DNA of 64,000 nucleotides from Myrica gale (lineage: Eukaryota; Streptophyta; Magnoliopsida; Fagales; Myricaceae): assembly GCA_963930655.1 (NCBI GenBank), contig OZ005618.1, positions 3,556,001 to 3,620,000 of the forward strand, read 5' to 3'. Below, in pieces: positions 10,347-20,942 of the stretch. How positions within the stretch are numbered: position 1 is the first letter of the stretch; the number at the start of each line of letters is the position of its first letter. The translations under genes and the position numbers were made by a program. The notes beneath the pieces are model-generated. The model did not search any database. It was not told where the DNA came from and saw nothing but the letters and a program-made list of their open reading frames with translations.

Positions 10347-11563
10347 AGGGAGTGGAATGACGGAAACTGAGCCAAAAACAACATTATTGTTCCAAAGAAG
10401 AAAATAAAATGGATTAAGCTTCATTGTCCCATTCTGGTTGGAGAGAATATAGACGGGGACGGATTGCCTCCGAAGGCAATCCCTCCGAATACCGAATGGA
10501 TGGAAAATGCCCGACCAGTACTTTCACTATTAAGGATATGTTGAACAAGTAAGGCATAGTCTGTAGACTGTAGATGACAGTACTGGAAGCAATAATTAAG
10601 GTGTCCCAATTTCACTATTTCCTAACTTCAGAACAAGCTCAGAGATCCAAAACCCAAACATTCCTCAAGAGCAGTAAACTAGTTCGCACTAGTTGATGCG
10701 TTATAAATGTAAAGTGGGCAGATCTTATATTTAGAACTTGGATTGAAGCCATAGCAAGTTAGAGGCGTTAGACAAAACTGATCGTAAGGAAGCTTTGTGG
10801 TAAATCAAAGATTCAGTTGTCTCTTGGAACATTTATAAATCAACGAAAATGAAGATCGAACACATGTATATATTAATGGCGTTCTAAAACTGACATGGAG
10901 GCTTTGCCCTCCCAGAAGAATCTGAGCAACTGCTCCACCAGAGCATAACCCAAGTTGAAGTGGGCCAGCCATATATTTTCCCCATCTTGGTCCTGTCAAT
11001 ATTACACACCATTAATTAAATTAGCATCAATCCCCAGAATTTTAATGACAAATCTTTATGTTATATACCTACCTAGAATATATCTTGCCATATCGCGGTA
11101 ACGAAGTTGGCGCTGGCCAAGCTTTGCATGGTGCTCAAAAACCACAGATAAAAGAGTATAGGAATAGAAAGTCACCAAGCCCCCCAAGGTCAGGCAAATA
11201 AGTCCAAAAACCCAGCCTAGCAAGGCTAGCGCAAACGGCAGACGTAAAAGCACCGCCGATGACACCACCGAAGTTGTCAAGTGGTAGCCGCAGTGCAACC
11301 ATGATCTTGTCACCAATATTTTAGAATAAAAAGGTTAGAGATTTGATATGACATTATGTTATCATTATAAGAGAGATTCAAGTTTAAAGTGTATGAATAT
11401 TTAGCTACTTAAAATATTTATTATCAAATATTTACTAACCTTGGGATTTTAGGACAAATAAAACTCCGGCATCGACCTCAAGAACTACTTTGATGACGCC
11501 ATTTTCCTTGTCAACTGTGGTTGTGGATGCATTGGCAGATACTGGAACCTCAGTACTCCCCAT
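10347..11563 (-). pseudogene. Truncated GABA-transporter-1-like pseudogene (left duplicate)
   Basis: This copy matches the first four exons, introns and promoter of the intact gene at 14720-17278. Exon 1 (11440-11563) is open and starts MGSTEVPVSANAS. The intact exon-2 acceptor ACAG/GA is ACAA/GA here, so the AG is lost at that position. Exon 3 (about 10890-10993) is preserved. Exon 4 lacks its first codon, has an extra A after AAGCTTA that shifts the frame, and similarity stops at about 10347. Exons 5-7, more than half of the transporter, are absent. A Mutator-MITE half repeat (about 10440-10490) sits at the exon-4 edge. Non-functional as a transporter. Confidence 0.85.
10440..10490. repeat. 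Single arm of the Mutator-type MITE seen at 15.5 kb
   Basis: GGGACGGATTGCCTCCGAAG followed by a CCGAATGGATGG-type end matches one arm of the element at 15533-15735. It replaces the exon-4 acceptor region of the transporter pseudogene, so it may be a cause or a by-product of that rearrangement. Confidence 0.6.
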
Positions 11564-12369
11564 ATGTTCTCTGGTCTCTTTCTTAATGTGTCTGTCTTTC
11601 TGTTCGTCTAAGAGGTAGTAGATGGAAGAACGTCAAGTGGCCATCTATATATATATGCTGCTAAAATGCAAGCACATGCAAGATTTTAGATTGTGTATAA
11701 CCTTTATAAGAACCCTAAAAGGTTAATTAAAGCGATATGTCTATTCATTGTAGTGGAAAGCAGTTTAGGAGTAACGTTTGATTTTTTTTTAAAAGAGATA
11801 AGGACTTAATCCTATAATTTGGATTTAGATGGTGTTCCTAGATATTGTTTGGCCATTATTTGAGAAGATTTAAAATAACTTGGGTTAAGCGTATGAGGTA
11901 AATGGTTTTTTAATGAAATTTTTTTATGAAATTCTTGTGTTGTGGAAAATTAGTGCACAAATGTTAAATTCTTTTACAAATCGAAATGTGTTATTGTGAG
12001 AAATAATTTTTTTTTGATTTTAGAATGTTGGATTTTAAAAAGTGCACTCTATTTTATATTGTTTTGATGTGGTATATAGGGGAATTGAACAAAATTTGGT
12101 AAAGATGAGATTTTATGAACTCATTTGAGATATTTATCTTAATATGTTGAAACTTGTTTTGGTGGGTATATATATTGTGAAAACTATCCTTGCACTTGTG
12201 ATATGATGTCTTTGTGGCATAAATGATATCCTCGTAGTATTTGTACCCATGTGGTACGTTGGGGTTTATATGACCATTTTGATATCTTTTGTGGTATTTG
12301 GAGGTCTTTGTAACTATTGAAGACTTTTTAACCGTTGGGGTTTGTGTGGCCATTGATAATTTTTTTGGG

Positions 12370-12700
12370 TTAAATACAAAAAATGAGGTTTTTGACACTT
12401 TGCACCTCCAACTATTATTTTTTGTTACATTGCACCCACTATTGACTGATTTAGACACTTTTCACTCTCCGTTAAATTTGAAATTGATTTTTTGGCGCCT
12501 GAAATTATGATACGACCCTCATAAAAGTGTCAATGTCAAAAAATTATAGGGATGAAATTGTTATTTTTGTACACCAAAAAATCATTTTCAATTTAAATTG
12601 ATCATGAAAATTTTACAAATGAGGTAGAACATATGAAATCAACAATTGGAAGATACAATGTGATAAAAATAATAGACCGGTAAGTAGAATGTCAAGACCA
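12370..12700. repeat. MITE shared by both duplicates (left copy)
   Basis: Contains GACACTTTGCACC, TTTTCACTCTCCGTTAAA and a GATTTTTTGG-CGCC block. Its two ends are weak inverted repeats. The same sequence lies at the matching position in the right duplicate (17700-18015), so it was there before the duplication. Confidence 0.6.
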
Positions 12701-13199
12701 ACTCTCATAATTGAAGGTGAAAAGTCGTTTTCTACTTGTTTACCAAATTTCATATCCATCGATAAAATAAGGTTTCAATTTTTGTTTGCCGGCCGATTCT
12801 ATTTAAATTTTATATATATATGAAAATTATAGATATGTATCCTTAGGCGGTCTCAAGTTATTTTAATGGTTGATAGATATCAAGAAAAAAAAGTGTTATA
12901 ATAATTCTTTATATTTCATTGAAATGCCCTTTGAGAAGAGTATAGCATAAAAAAATGCATGATAGGTAAATCTTGTAATTTAAATGAATATTGTATTATA
13001 AAAGGCATCTATGAATAGATACCAAATCTCATTCATGAAAACATGGATTTTTTGTAAACTTTTTCTTCAGATTACTCAATTTTGTTAGAAAGCCTAATTC
13101 TTTGTTTAGCTATCTTTCCAACCCCCAAGTTTTGATTCTTTTTTTTTTCTCCTCATGGGTGTGATCATAGAAATTATCACTTACTGCAAAATGTTCAAA

Positions 13200-13375
13200 T
13201 TGAACTATAGCTACCTGCCCCGAAAAAGGGAGGATCATTACCACAGCACGACCACCAGCATGCAAGTGATATTGGAGGTGGAGGGTTCGATCCAAGGATC
13301 TCCCCCACCCACACCCTCTCTTAAGTGTCTTATTTTAGACCATTATACCATTTGGGCTACCATGCTGGTAGTCCC
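13200..13375 (-). repeat. Possible tRNA-derived SINE fragment
   Basis: On the minus strand an A-box-like GTAGCCCAAATGG is followed some 60 nt later by a B-box-like GGATCGAACCC. The spacing fits a tRNA-derived promoter, but I found no clear target duplication or A-tail. Low confidence. Confidence 0.35.
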
Positions 13376-13917
13376 CCAACTCTTGATTTATTTTCTGATT
13401 ATTTTGGGCCAGTGACCACTTAGAAAGCCCAACTTTACCTCTCCAGGCCTGTTGATTTTGGTCCAACGAGCTTTTAAAATCATTTCGCGCGGGTCTATTC
13501 CCAAACACAATAAAATACAGACCGACTTATATATCACCACCATATTTCTTGGTTTGCATTCCAAATTATTTAGAGGCATTTTCTTGTGGGACAAGCCTTT
13601 TGATTGTAATGCGAGCCTCTAAAACCTCATTTGTTGGTACTTTGTTGCTGTGTGGTTATTTTTTCTTTTCTTAATTGCTTAGAAAAAATAGAGGCATTTT
13701 ATTGTCTTTGTTCAAATTCCCAATTTCATTTGTCTGTATAATGTTTATTTGTAATTACCCACACACAAAAAACGCTTATTTGTGAAAGAGATGGTTGCTG
13801 CAGAAAAATTGTCCAAATTTACCTTTAATTTTCTTGTGATCTGACATGTTAATATCAGTTTACGGAAGAATTATGACCTGACATGGCATGCCTTAATTAT
13901 CTTGATATATATCACAG

Positions 13918-14073
13918 GGTATGTGCTTTAGCCTTCTTACTCTTGACGATGCTTTCAACTACAGGCATGGGAAGAAAGATTTTGAAAGAAAGGAACGGAA
14001 GAAGGGAATGCGTCCCCGAAAGGATGGGAGGTGTTTTGTTAATGGGAAGGGTTCCAAGGATGTGTTAATTTAG
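13918..14073 (+). pseudogene. Exon-2 fragment of CMS1-like gene (left duplicate)
   Basis: Preceded by an acceptor (ATCACAG), the frame reads GMCFSLLTLDDAFN then HGKKDFERKERKKGM, nearly the same as the start of exon 2 of the intact gene at 21795. Similarity ends at about 14050 and the frame stops at 14073. Exon 1 is missing: the sequence that should hold it is deleted between the matches to about 20876 and 21563 of the right copy. It is a relic of the duplication. The stretch 14074-14719 has no recognised gene; it contains imperfect repeats around 14400-14480 and 14590-14660. Confidence 0.8.
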
Positions 14074-14719
14074 CAATATCTGCACAAGCCAAAATAGATC
14101 ATATTCTAGGATTTAGATGCCACCAATTGTGTACTTAGTCCACATTTTGGCGTAGTACTTAATGTATAGGAGTCCTAATTGTATGCCTATAGAACGCACT
14201 AATTGTGATCTAAATCCTCACGATCGCTAGCTAAGCAAGAAAAAAAAACTCTAAATCTACAAAAGCCCATTCCCCACGTGATGCATGGGCCATCAATTTT
14301 TTTTAACTCACCAATTAGTTCAGAAACAAATGAAGTGTTCGACCATAGAGTTAGGGGTCGGGAAGTTGCAATTGCCACTTGTTTACTAACTTTAAAGTAA
14401 TGTTCATATCTATTGATAGGGGTACTGTTATGTTATGAATAGAATCCACCCGTTGAGGGACGTATAGTATTTTGTTGGTTCCATGTATGTCCGGTTTGTG
14501 TGAGACGAGGGGAGTACTACTGCATATAGACTTCGAGATTAGTAGATATATACGTAAGTTGATCCAAACACAGTTTAAAAAAAGAAGTAAAGTTCATATG
14601 TATTGATAAGTATATAGAAACCATGAGGGATGTATAATATTTTTGTCGGTTCCATCTTCAATCTTTCAGTTACGTATACTTTCGACCGCAGGGGATGGAT
14701 TCACCCCCCGCGCCAAGCC

Positions 14720-17278
14720 TCAATTTGAGTAGTTAAAAACAAGGTGATGCGTTTTGGAATCAAGGACTAGTTGTCTAATTGATGCCACTCCCCCTCCAAC
14801 GGTCAACACTGAGGACACGATTGCAATGAATGTGTTTACTCCAAAAATCAGGCTATGCTTCGAGGGCTTGAAAGTCACGTTGTAGAAAATCATTGGCAGG
14901 ATCAAATCTAGAGGAATGCATGCAAATGCCCCCATCATTGCCACGATATCTCCAAAGAAAGGTAACATTGATGCAATTAGCGTAGCTATGATCACTGCTA
15001 TCGACCGGAAAATCACCCTTGGCACGACGTTACGGGTAGAAAACTGATCTAAATTCGGGTCTGCAAACATCTTCTCGAGCTCTTCATTTATTGGTTGGAA
15101 GAAGACCTACAAAATACCCCACATGATCCATATTTACTAAAGCAGCTGAAGGACGTACGTGCAAGTTATTGCCCTTTGGATTTTCTTACCAAAGTGGAAG
15201 CCGATACTTGAAAAAGAATGAAGACGTTGGTCATCAAAAGAAACCAAGTGGGCAACAAAGGCTTCTTATCCGCACCCATAAAATTGGCAAGAACTCCTTT
15301 TCCCACAGCCTGATTGCCAAAAGCCCAATACCCCGAGATCGCAGTACTAAAATATGTTGTGACTGTAACTGCATAACAGATGCATAGGCCTTTAAGCATC
15401 TTGCTTTTGACTGGGGGCGCTATTGTTGCCTGCACTTCAGGCAAAACATGTAATGAACTGCATGCGTTGACAAGCATGTATAGAGTACATATACGACCAC
15501 TCCGCCTGGATTTTGCTGAGTAGATCAAATATGGGACGGATTGCCTCCGAAGACAATCCAGTCCGAATAACCAAATGGATGGTTGGATGAACTTCCAGCT
15601 ATCCAACAATGGGAAATGGGAGGAGTGTGGGTCCCGCCCACACCTGCCCGAGCTCCTTTCCCATTTCCCACCGTCAACTTTCAGCCATCCATTCGGTTAT
15701 TCGGAACAGATTACCTTCGGAGACAATCCGTTTCCGATCAAATATATATGCAGAAAACTTGGAAGTGGTAAATCTGTTAAGCGAATTTACAAGAACTATT
15801 TTGAATCAATTTTCATAGGCGCCACAAAGTAAGGCCAGATGAGAAGTGAAAAAAAAAACCTGTATCTGAGGTAATACTGCACAGCCATATGTTGAAATGA
15901 TTATTGAAATAGCAGTGAAGGTACCAAATGTGCGATGTTCTTCAGTTCCACTGACCGAGTAGTCTTTGGTAGGTGCGCTTTTGGAATTTCCTGCGATATA
16001 TATAGCAGATTTATGTATCGTACGTATATACTCCATGTTTACAGAGATTAACCTACAATGCATTTTTTACCAATGAGTATGGCGCCAGCAGTGGTGCAAG
16101 AGCCGTAAGCAAGACAAACGATCAGAGAAACAAGGTTTATATGCCTTAGGGAGTGGAATGACGGAAACTGAGCCAAAAACAGCATTAAGGTTCCAAAAAG
16201 GAAAATAAAATGGATAAGCTTCATTGTCCCATTCTGGTTGGAGAGCATGTAGACAAACTGCATGCCACAAAGAAAAATTAAAGATTGTTGAACAAGTCAT
16301 GTAATCAATAATTAAGGTGTTCCAATTTCACTGTTTCGTAACTTCAGGCCAAGCTCAGATATCCAAAACCCAAACATTCCTCAGGAGCACTAAATAGTTC
16401 GCACTAGTTGATGCGTTAAATGTTAAGTGGGCAGATCTTATATATTTAGAATCTTTCTGGTAAATCAAAGATTCAATTGTCTCTTGGAACATTTATAAGT
16501 CAACGAAAATGAAGATCGAACACATATATATTAATGCCGTTGATCTGAAACTGACATGGAGGCTTTGCCCTCCAAGAAGAATCTGAGCAACTGCTCCACC
16601 AGAGCATAACCCAAGTTGAAGTGGGCCAGCCATATATTTCCCCCATCTTGGTCCTGTCAATATTACACACCATTAATTAAATTAGCATCAATCCCCAGAA
16701 TTTTAATGACAAATCTTTATGTTATATACCTACCTAGAATATCTCTTGCCATATCGCGGTAACGAAGATGGCGCTGGCCAAGCTTTGCATGGTGCTCTAA
16801 AACCTTAGATAAAAGAGTATAGGAATAGAAAGTCACCAGGCCCCCCAAGGTTAGAAAAATAAGTCCAGAAACCCAGCCTAGCAAGGCTAGCGCAAACGGC
16901 AGACTTAAAAGCACCGGTGACACCACCGAAGTTGTCAAGTGGTAGCCGCAGTGCAACCACGATCCTGTCACCAATATGTCAAATATCCTAGTTTAGAGAG
17001 ATAAAATCCCTTTATTTCAAAACAAAATTAATAGAGGTAAAATCATAATCTATAAGATTTGATATGATATTAATTATGTTATGAAGATTATCAAGTTTAA
17101 ATGTAGGAATATCTTGCTACTCGAAATATTTATTATGAATGATTTACTAACCTTCGGATTTTAGGACAAATAAAGCTCCCGCGTCGAGCTCAATCGGAGC
17201 TAATTTGATCACGCCATTTTCCTTGTCAATTGAGGTTGTGGATGCATTGGCAGGTACTACTGGAACCTTACTCCCCAT
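14720..17278 (-). CDS. GABA transporter 1-like amino acid permease, 466 aa
   Basis: Seven exons with canonical GT-AG sites: 17278-17152, 16964-16734, 16653-16556, 16257-16071, 15990-15860, 15429-15190 and 15106-14720. Phases agree throughout and give 466 residues, as expected for this AAAP-family secondary transporter. Landmarks in order: DAGALFVLKSEG, SWLHCGYHLTTS, ALLGW, VTFYSYTLLS, LGGQSLH, LAQFPSFHSLRHIN, ISGYWAFGNQ and MLPFFGDIVAMMGAF. About ten membrane spans are expected. Arabidopsis GAT1 is a proton-coupled GABA importer at the plasma membrane; the substrate here is inferred from family. It is transcribed away from the CMS1-like gene. The intron between exons 5 and 6 carries a Mutator-type MITE. 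Several positions differ from the Arabidopsis protein, so a related substrate is possible. Confidence 0.9.
15533..15735. mobile_element. Mutator-type MITE in transporter intron
   Basis: A 203-bp element with inverted repeats of about 50 bp (GGGACGGATTGCCTCCGAAG; right end ACCTTCGGAGACAATCCGTT). It is flanked by a perfect 10-bp direct repeat GATCAAATAT at 15523-15532 and 15736-15745. It lies in the intron between exons 5 and 6 of the transporter and has no coding capacity. Confidence 0.85.
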
Positions 17279-17699
17279 ATGTCTCTCTCTGATTTTTCTT
17301 TGTCTGTCGACTTTGATCTGTTTGTCTAAGAGGTTGTAGATGGAAGAACGGCAAGTGGCCGTCTATTTATATACGCTGCTAATAACATGCATTCACATTC
17401 AATGTTTGAAGGTCGTGTATCAACCTTTAAGAACCCTAAAAGGTTAATTAAAGCGATACGTTTAGTCATTTAGGTGGAAAACTGGAAGGAATTGTTTTGT
17501 TCAAACTCTGTAGGGGCAAAAATGTTTATATATATATAATAGGCAACAATAATATTACCCGTCTCTATCAGTAGATTAATATTCTTGGACAAATGGATTG
17601 CAGCTTGCATACTTTACTTTACTTTACGTCCAATTAAAATATATAAATTCTTATTTTTGATGAATTTTACTTTAAGTCTCTTTCAGTTTGAATTTTTTT

Positions 17700-18015
17700 C
17701 TGGGATAAATGCAAATTATTATTTTTGTCACGTTGCACCTATCAACTATTTATTTCAACTCTTTACACTCTCCGTTAAAATTTTTCAGTTACTTTTTGAC
17801 AGAAAAATGATTTTTTGGTGCCTAAAATTACATTATCACCCTCATAAAATGGTTTGTTTAAAAAAATTATGGGATAGAATTGTCATTTTTACACACTATA
17901 AAATCATTTCACGTTCAAATTGACGAAATTTTTTTTACAAAGTATACATAATATCTGAAATCAATACTCATTAGGTACATGTGACGAAAATAATATATTG
18001 AGGTGTAAAGTGTTA
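17700..18015. repeat. MITE shared by both duplicates (right copy)
   Basis: Counterpart of the repeat at 12370-12700, with the blocks GTTGCACC, TTTACACTCTCCGTTAAA and ATTTTTTGGTGCC. Present in both copies at matching places, so it predates the duplication. Confidence 0.6.
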
Positions 18016-18039
18016 AAACTAGCTCTCATCATTAGAGAG

Positions 18040-19328
18040 CAGGGCCGCTCAGCAATAGGTAGGTCGTTGCTTAAGCCCCCAAATTAAGGAGGTCCCCAAT
18101 TCAAATTTTTCTTTAATAGATATATTTAAAAAATATTTAATGATAAAGTCTCAAAAATTTAAGGTTAAAGCTATTTATATAGAATTTTAATTAAATAATT
18201 TTTATTCTATAAAGATGTCTAATAAATCTCCTTGATAAAAGGAATCATTAACTCTTCAATAGTTTATAAAATCTCCTTAAGATTAGTTGGAAATTAGTTT
18301 GAGAAATCCTATAAAATCTCAAAATCTCACAACTAATCCATTTAATTTTTTTATAGCCACTTGACAAACAAAAATAATTTCTAGCCGTTTATACCAATTA
18401 ATCTGTTTAATATTTTTACCTTGTATACATTAATTAATAACTAAAAATCTATGGCTTAATCTATAAACCATTTCAGAATTACTTAAGACAATATTTGAAC
18501 TGCTTGTTAAGTACAAAAACTATTTAAAAATCCTCTCAACCATCTTATTTTGTTCTCCTCATTTATTGGTGCTTCCCAACTTTTATCTTTAAAATCAAGA
18601 TCACTAAAGTTGAGGTGATATTATTCTAAACTTTTTACTTTATGTTTGATTTGTTTTAGTTATCATTATTTTACTGTATTTTTAGTTTTTTATTTGATTT
18701 AAAAAAGTTAAAATCTTTGGATGAGGATGACTTGAAAAAAATTGTCTTGTACTTGAAAATGTTTTAAAACATGAATATCATAGTGTTAAAAGAGAGTTTA
18801 AAAATTAGAGACACTCCAATTGAAACATTAAACTATATACAAAGATTAGACTTTTTTCAAATGCAAGTATAGCTTATAAAATATTATTGACAATTCCTTA
18901 ATTGTTGCTCCTGCGTAAAGAAGTTTTTCAAAACTAAAATTATTAAAATTCTACTTAAGATAATCTATGACGCAAAAAAGATTAAATGAATTAATCATAT
19001 TATCAATTGAAAATGCTATATTAACAAATTTGGAATATAAAACTTTAATAAATAATTTTGCATCTCAAAACCTTAGAAGAATATGTTTTAACTAAATTGT
19101 TATGAATATTTTATTTTATAAATTATTATAAAATACCTCACTTTAGAGTTTCGTTTAAGGTCCCAACTTTACATAGCGTTTGACAACTTAAAATTTGAAC
19201 AAAATTTTATTTTTACCAAACACAATTCAAAATTCTACAATATCACCTCGTTTTTAACACCAACACAAAATTTTAACAAAATTTTGATAAAATATAAAAA
19301 AACAAACGCACCGTTAGAGTTGCCACTG
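18040..19328 (+). mobile_element. Degenerate hAT transposon (zf-TTF/ZMYM-type transposase)
   Basis: Near 18866-19080 the three frames together still spell the dimerisation-domain end of a hAT transposase: LLTIP, then RSFSKLKLLKFYLR, MTQKRLNELIILSIEN and FASQNLRRI, broken by stops and frameshifts. The left end is CAGGGCCGCTCAG. The flanks TTAGAGAG (18032-18039) and TTAGAGAA (19329-19336) fit an 8-bp hAT target duplication with one mismatch. The paralogous position near 12.7 kb has no insertion. Another MITE-like piece sits near its right end (about 19190-19313). Dead element. Confidence 0.7.
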
Positions 19329-20444
19329 TTAGAGAATGCAAAGTATATGTTTCACTTTTGAATTGCTTAGACAATAACAGAGCTGCCAAATACGGAAGTT
19401 GAGTGGATCCAATTAGTTTGGTCGTGTATATATATATATATACACACAAACACAACCTGATTTTGAGCTCTTATTCTTGAGCATGGCTTGACATGAGTTT
19501 ACCATGCTCACGATTGAGAAGCTTTATGTATACTCAATGCAACGCATGACTGAAACCCCATGATTGCTACACAAAGAAAAATCATGTCTAAATCCACAAA
19601 ATCTCATGAAAAAATTTCTGATCTCATCAAATAGTTTTGAAAGGAATGAAGAGTTATTATTTGGCCAAAAAATTAGCTATTTGAGGCGGGAAGTTGTTGT
19701 CTACTTGTTTACCAACTTTTATCAATTGATATTTATGCCCTTTTTCGTTGGCCGATTCTTGTTATATATATGACTTATAGATATGGATCCTTTGGCGGTC
19801 TCAAGTCATTTTAATGGTGGAAAGATATCACGAAAAAAAGTGTTATAACAATTCTTTATATTTCATCGAAATGCCCTTTGGGAAGAGTATAAAGTCCGGA
19901 TCATGCAATATTGTATTATAAAAGGCATCTATGAATAGATACCAAACCTCGAAAACATGAATTTTTAACTCTTAAGGGATTGGGTTGGGTGGTCAAAATT
20001 TAGGACTTAGAAGTGTACTCTCCTCAGATTAGAATCTCCCCAAGTAAAACAATTTATTAGAGTTAGATCCGTCTGAGTTCAGTGCATGTGAATAAGTGAC
20101 TGAATTTTCTCCCTTACCTAAAACAACATGCATTTTTAGAAAGAAAAAAAATCTTCAGATTAATCAATTTTGTTCGAAGGCCTGTGAACACGTAATTCTT
20201 CTCGAAGTTTATTGGGTTTTTTCACGACAACCCTTGGACTTTGAATCGTGGGTGTGGCCTTTGGATTAGACCCTATCTTCTTTCCTTTTTAAGATTTATT
20301 TTCTGATTGTTATGGGCCAGTGACCAGTTTGAAAGCCCATCTTTGCCGTTCCAGGCCTGTTGATTTTGGTCCAACGAGCTTTTAAAATCACTTTGGGCCT
20401 ATAGCAAAACACAACAAAGTACAGACTGTGACTAACTTATATAT

Positions 20445-20855
20445 CAGTAGTAGTGCTAGGGCTGCACAACCGGAATGCGGTCCGGTTTTCGGACCGCATT
20501 CCGGTCCTTAAATAATATAGGACCGGACCGGACCACTTATAAGTGGTCCGGTCCGGTCCGGTTTCACTAAATGCGGTCCGGTCCGGACCGGTTTTAATTT
20601 TTTTAATTTTTTAAAATTTTTTTAAAATTTTTTTTAGGTTAATTTCAAATGGGAAGTGTATATAAAAATGTTAAGTTTTAGTTTAGATAAAAATTAAACG
20701 TTTTATGTTTATAATTTGTATTAAAAATAAAAAAAATACCGGACCGCATTTATTATAAAAGAGGACCGGATCGGACCGCATTTTAAGAAAAACCCGGACC
20801 GGAAATCCGGTCCGAAAATCCGGTCCGGTCTGCGGTCCGGTTCTGTTCACCCCTG
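20445..20855. mobile_element. GGTCCGG-rich hAT-like non-autonomous element, copy 1
   Basis: The ends read CAG...TAGGGCTGCACAACCGG and TGTTCACCCCTG, with many GGTCCGG/CCGGACC units inside that form inverted arms. It is flanked by TATATAT-type duplications. The left duplicate (about 13535) reads straight through TTATATATCAC-CACCATATT, an empty site. Copies 2 and 3 lie near 31.7 and 37.3 kb. Confidence 0.7.
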
Positions 20856-20942
20856 TATATATATCACCATCATATTTGTACCGAAGCCGACCTCTAAAAG
20901 AAAACCGAAAACCTCTCTCTCTCTCTTTCGTTGTTGGCGGAA

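Larger units (their letters stand above)
17279..20942. promoter_or_regulatory. Divergent intergenic region between GAT1-like and CMS1-like genes
   Basis: About 3.7 kb separates the two start codons. It contains the MITE at 17700-18015, the hAT remnant at 18040-19328 and the GGTCCGG element at 20445-20855. The first 200 bp upstream of the transporter (ACCCTAAAAGGTTAATTAAAGCGATA) is also present in the left duplicate, as is the stretch GGGCCAGTGACCA to TTATATATCA near 20310-20445. These shared blocks are the likely promoter-proximal parts. A CT-rich tract (20911-20928) just precedes the CMS1-like start. Confidence 0.5.
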
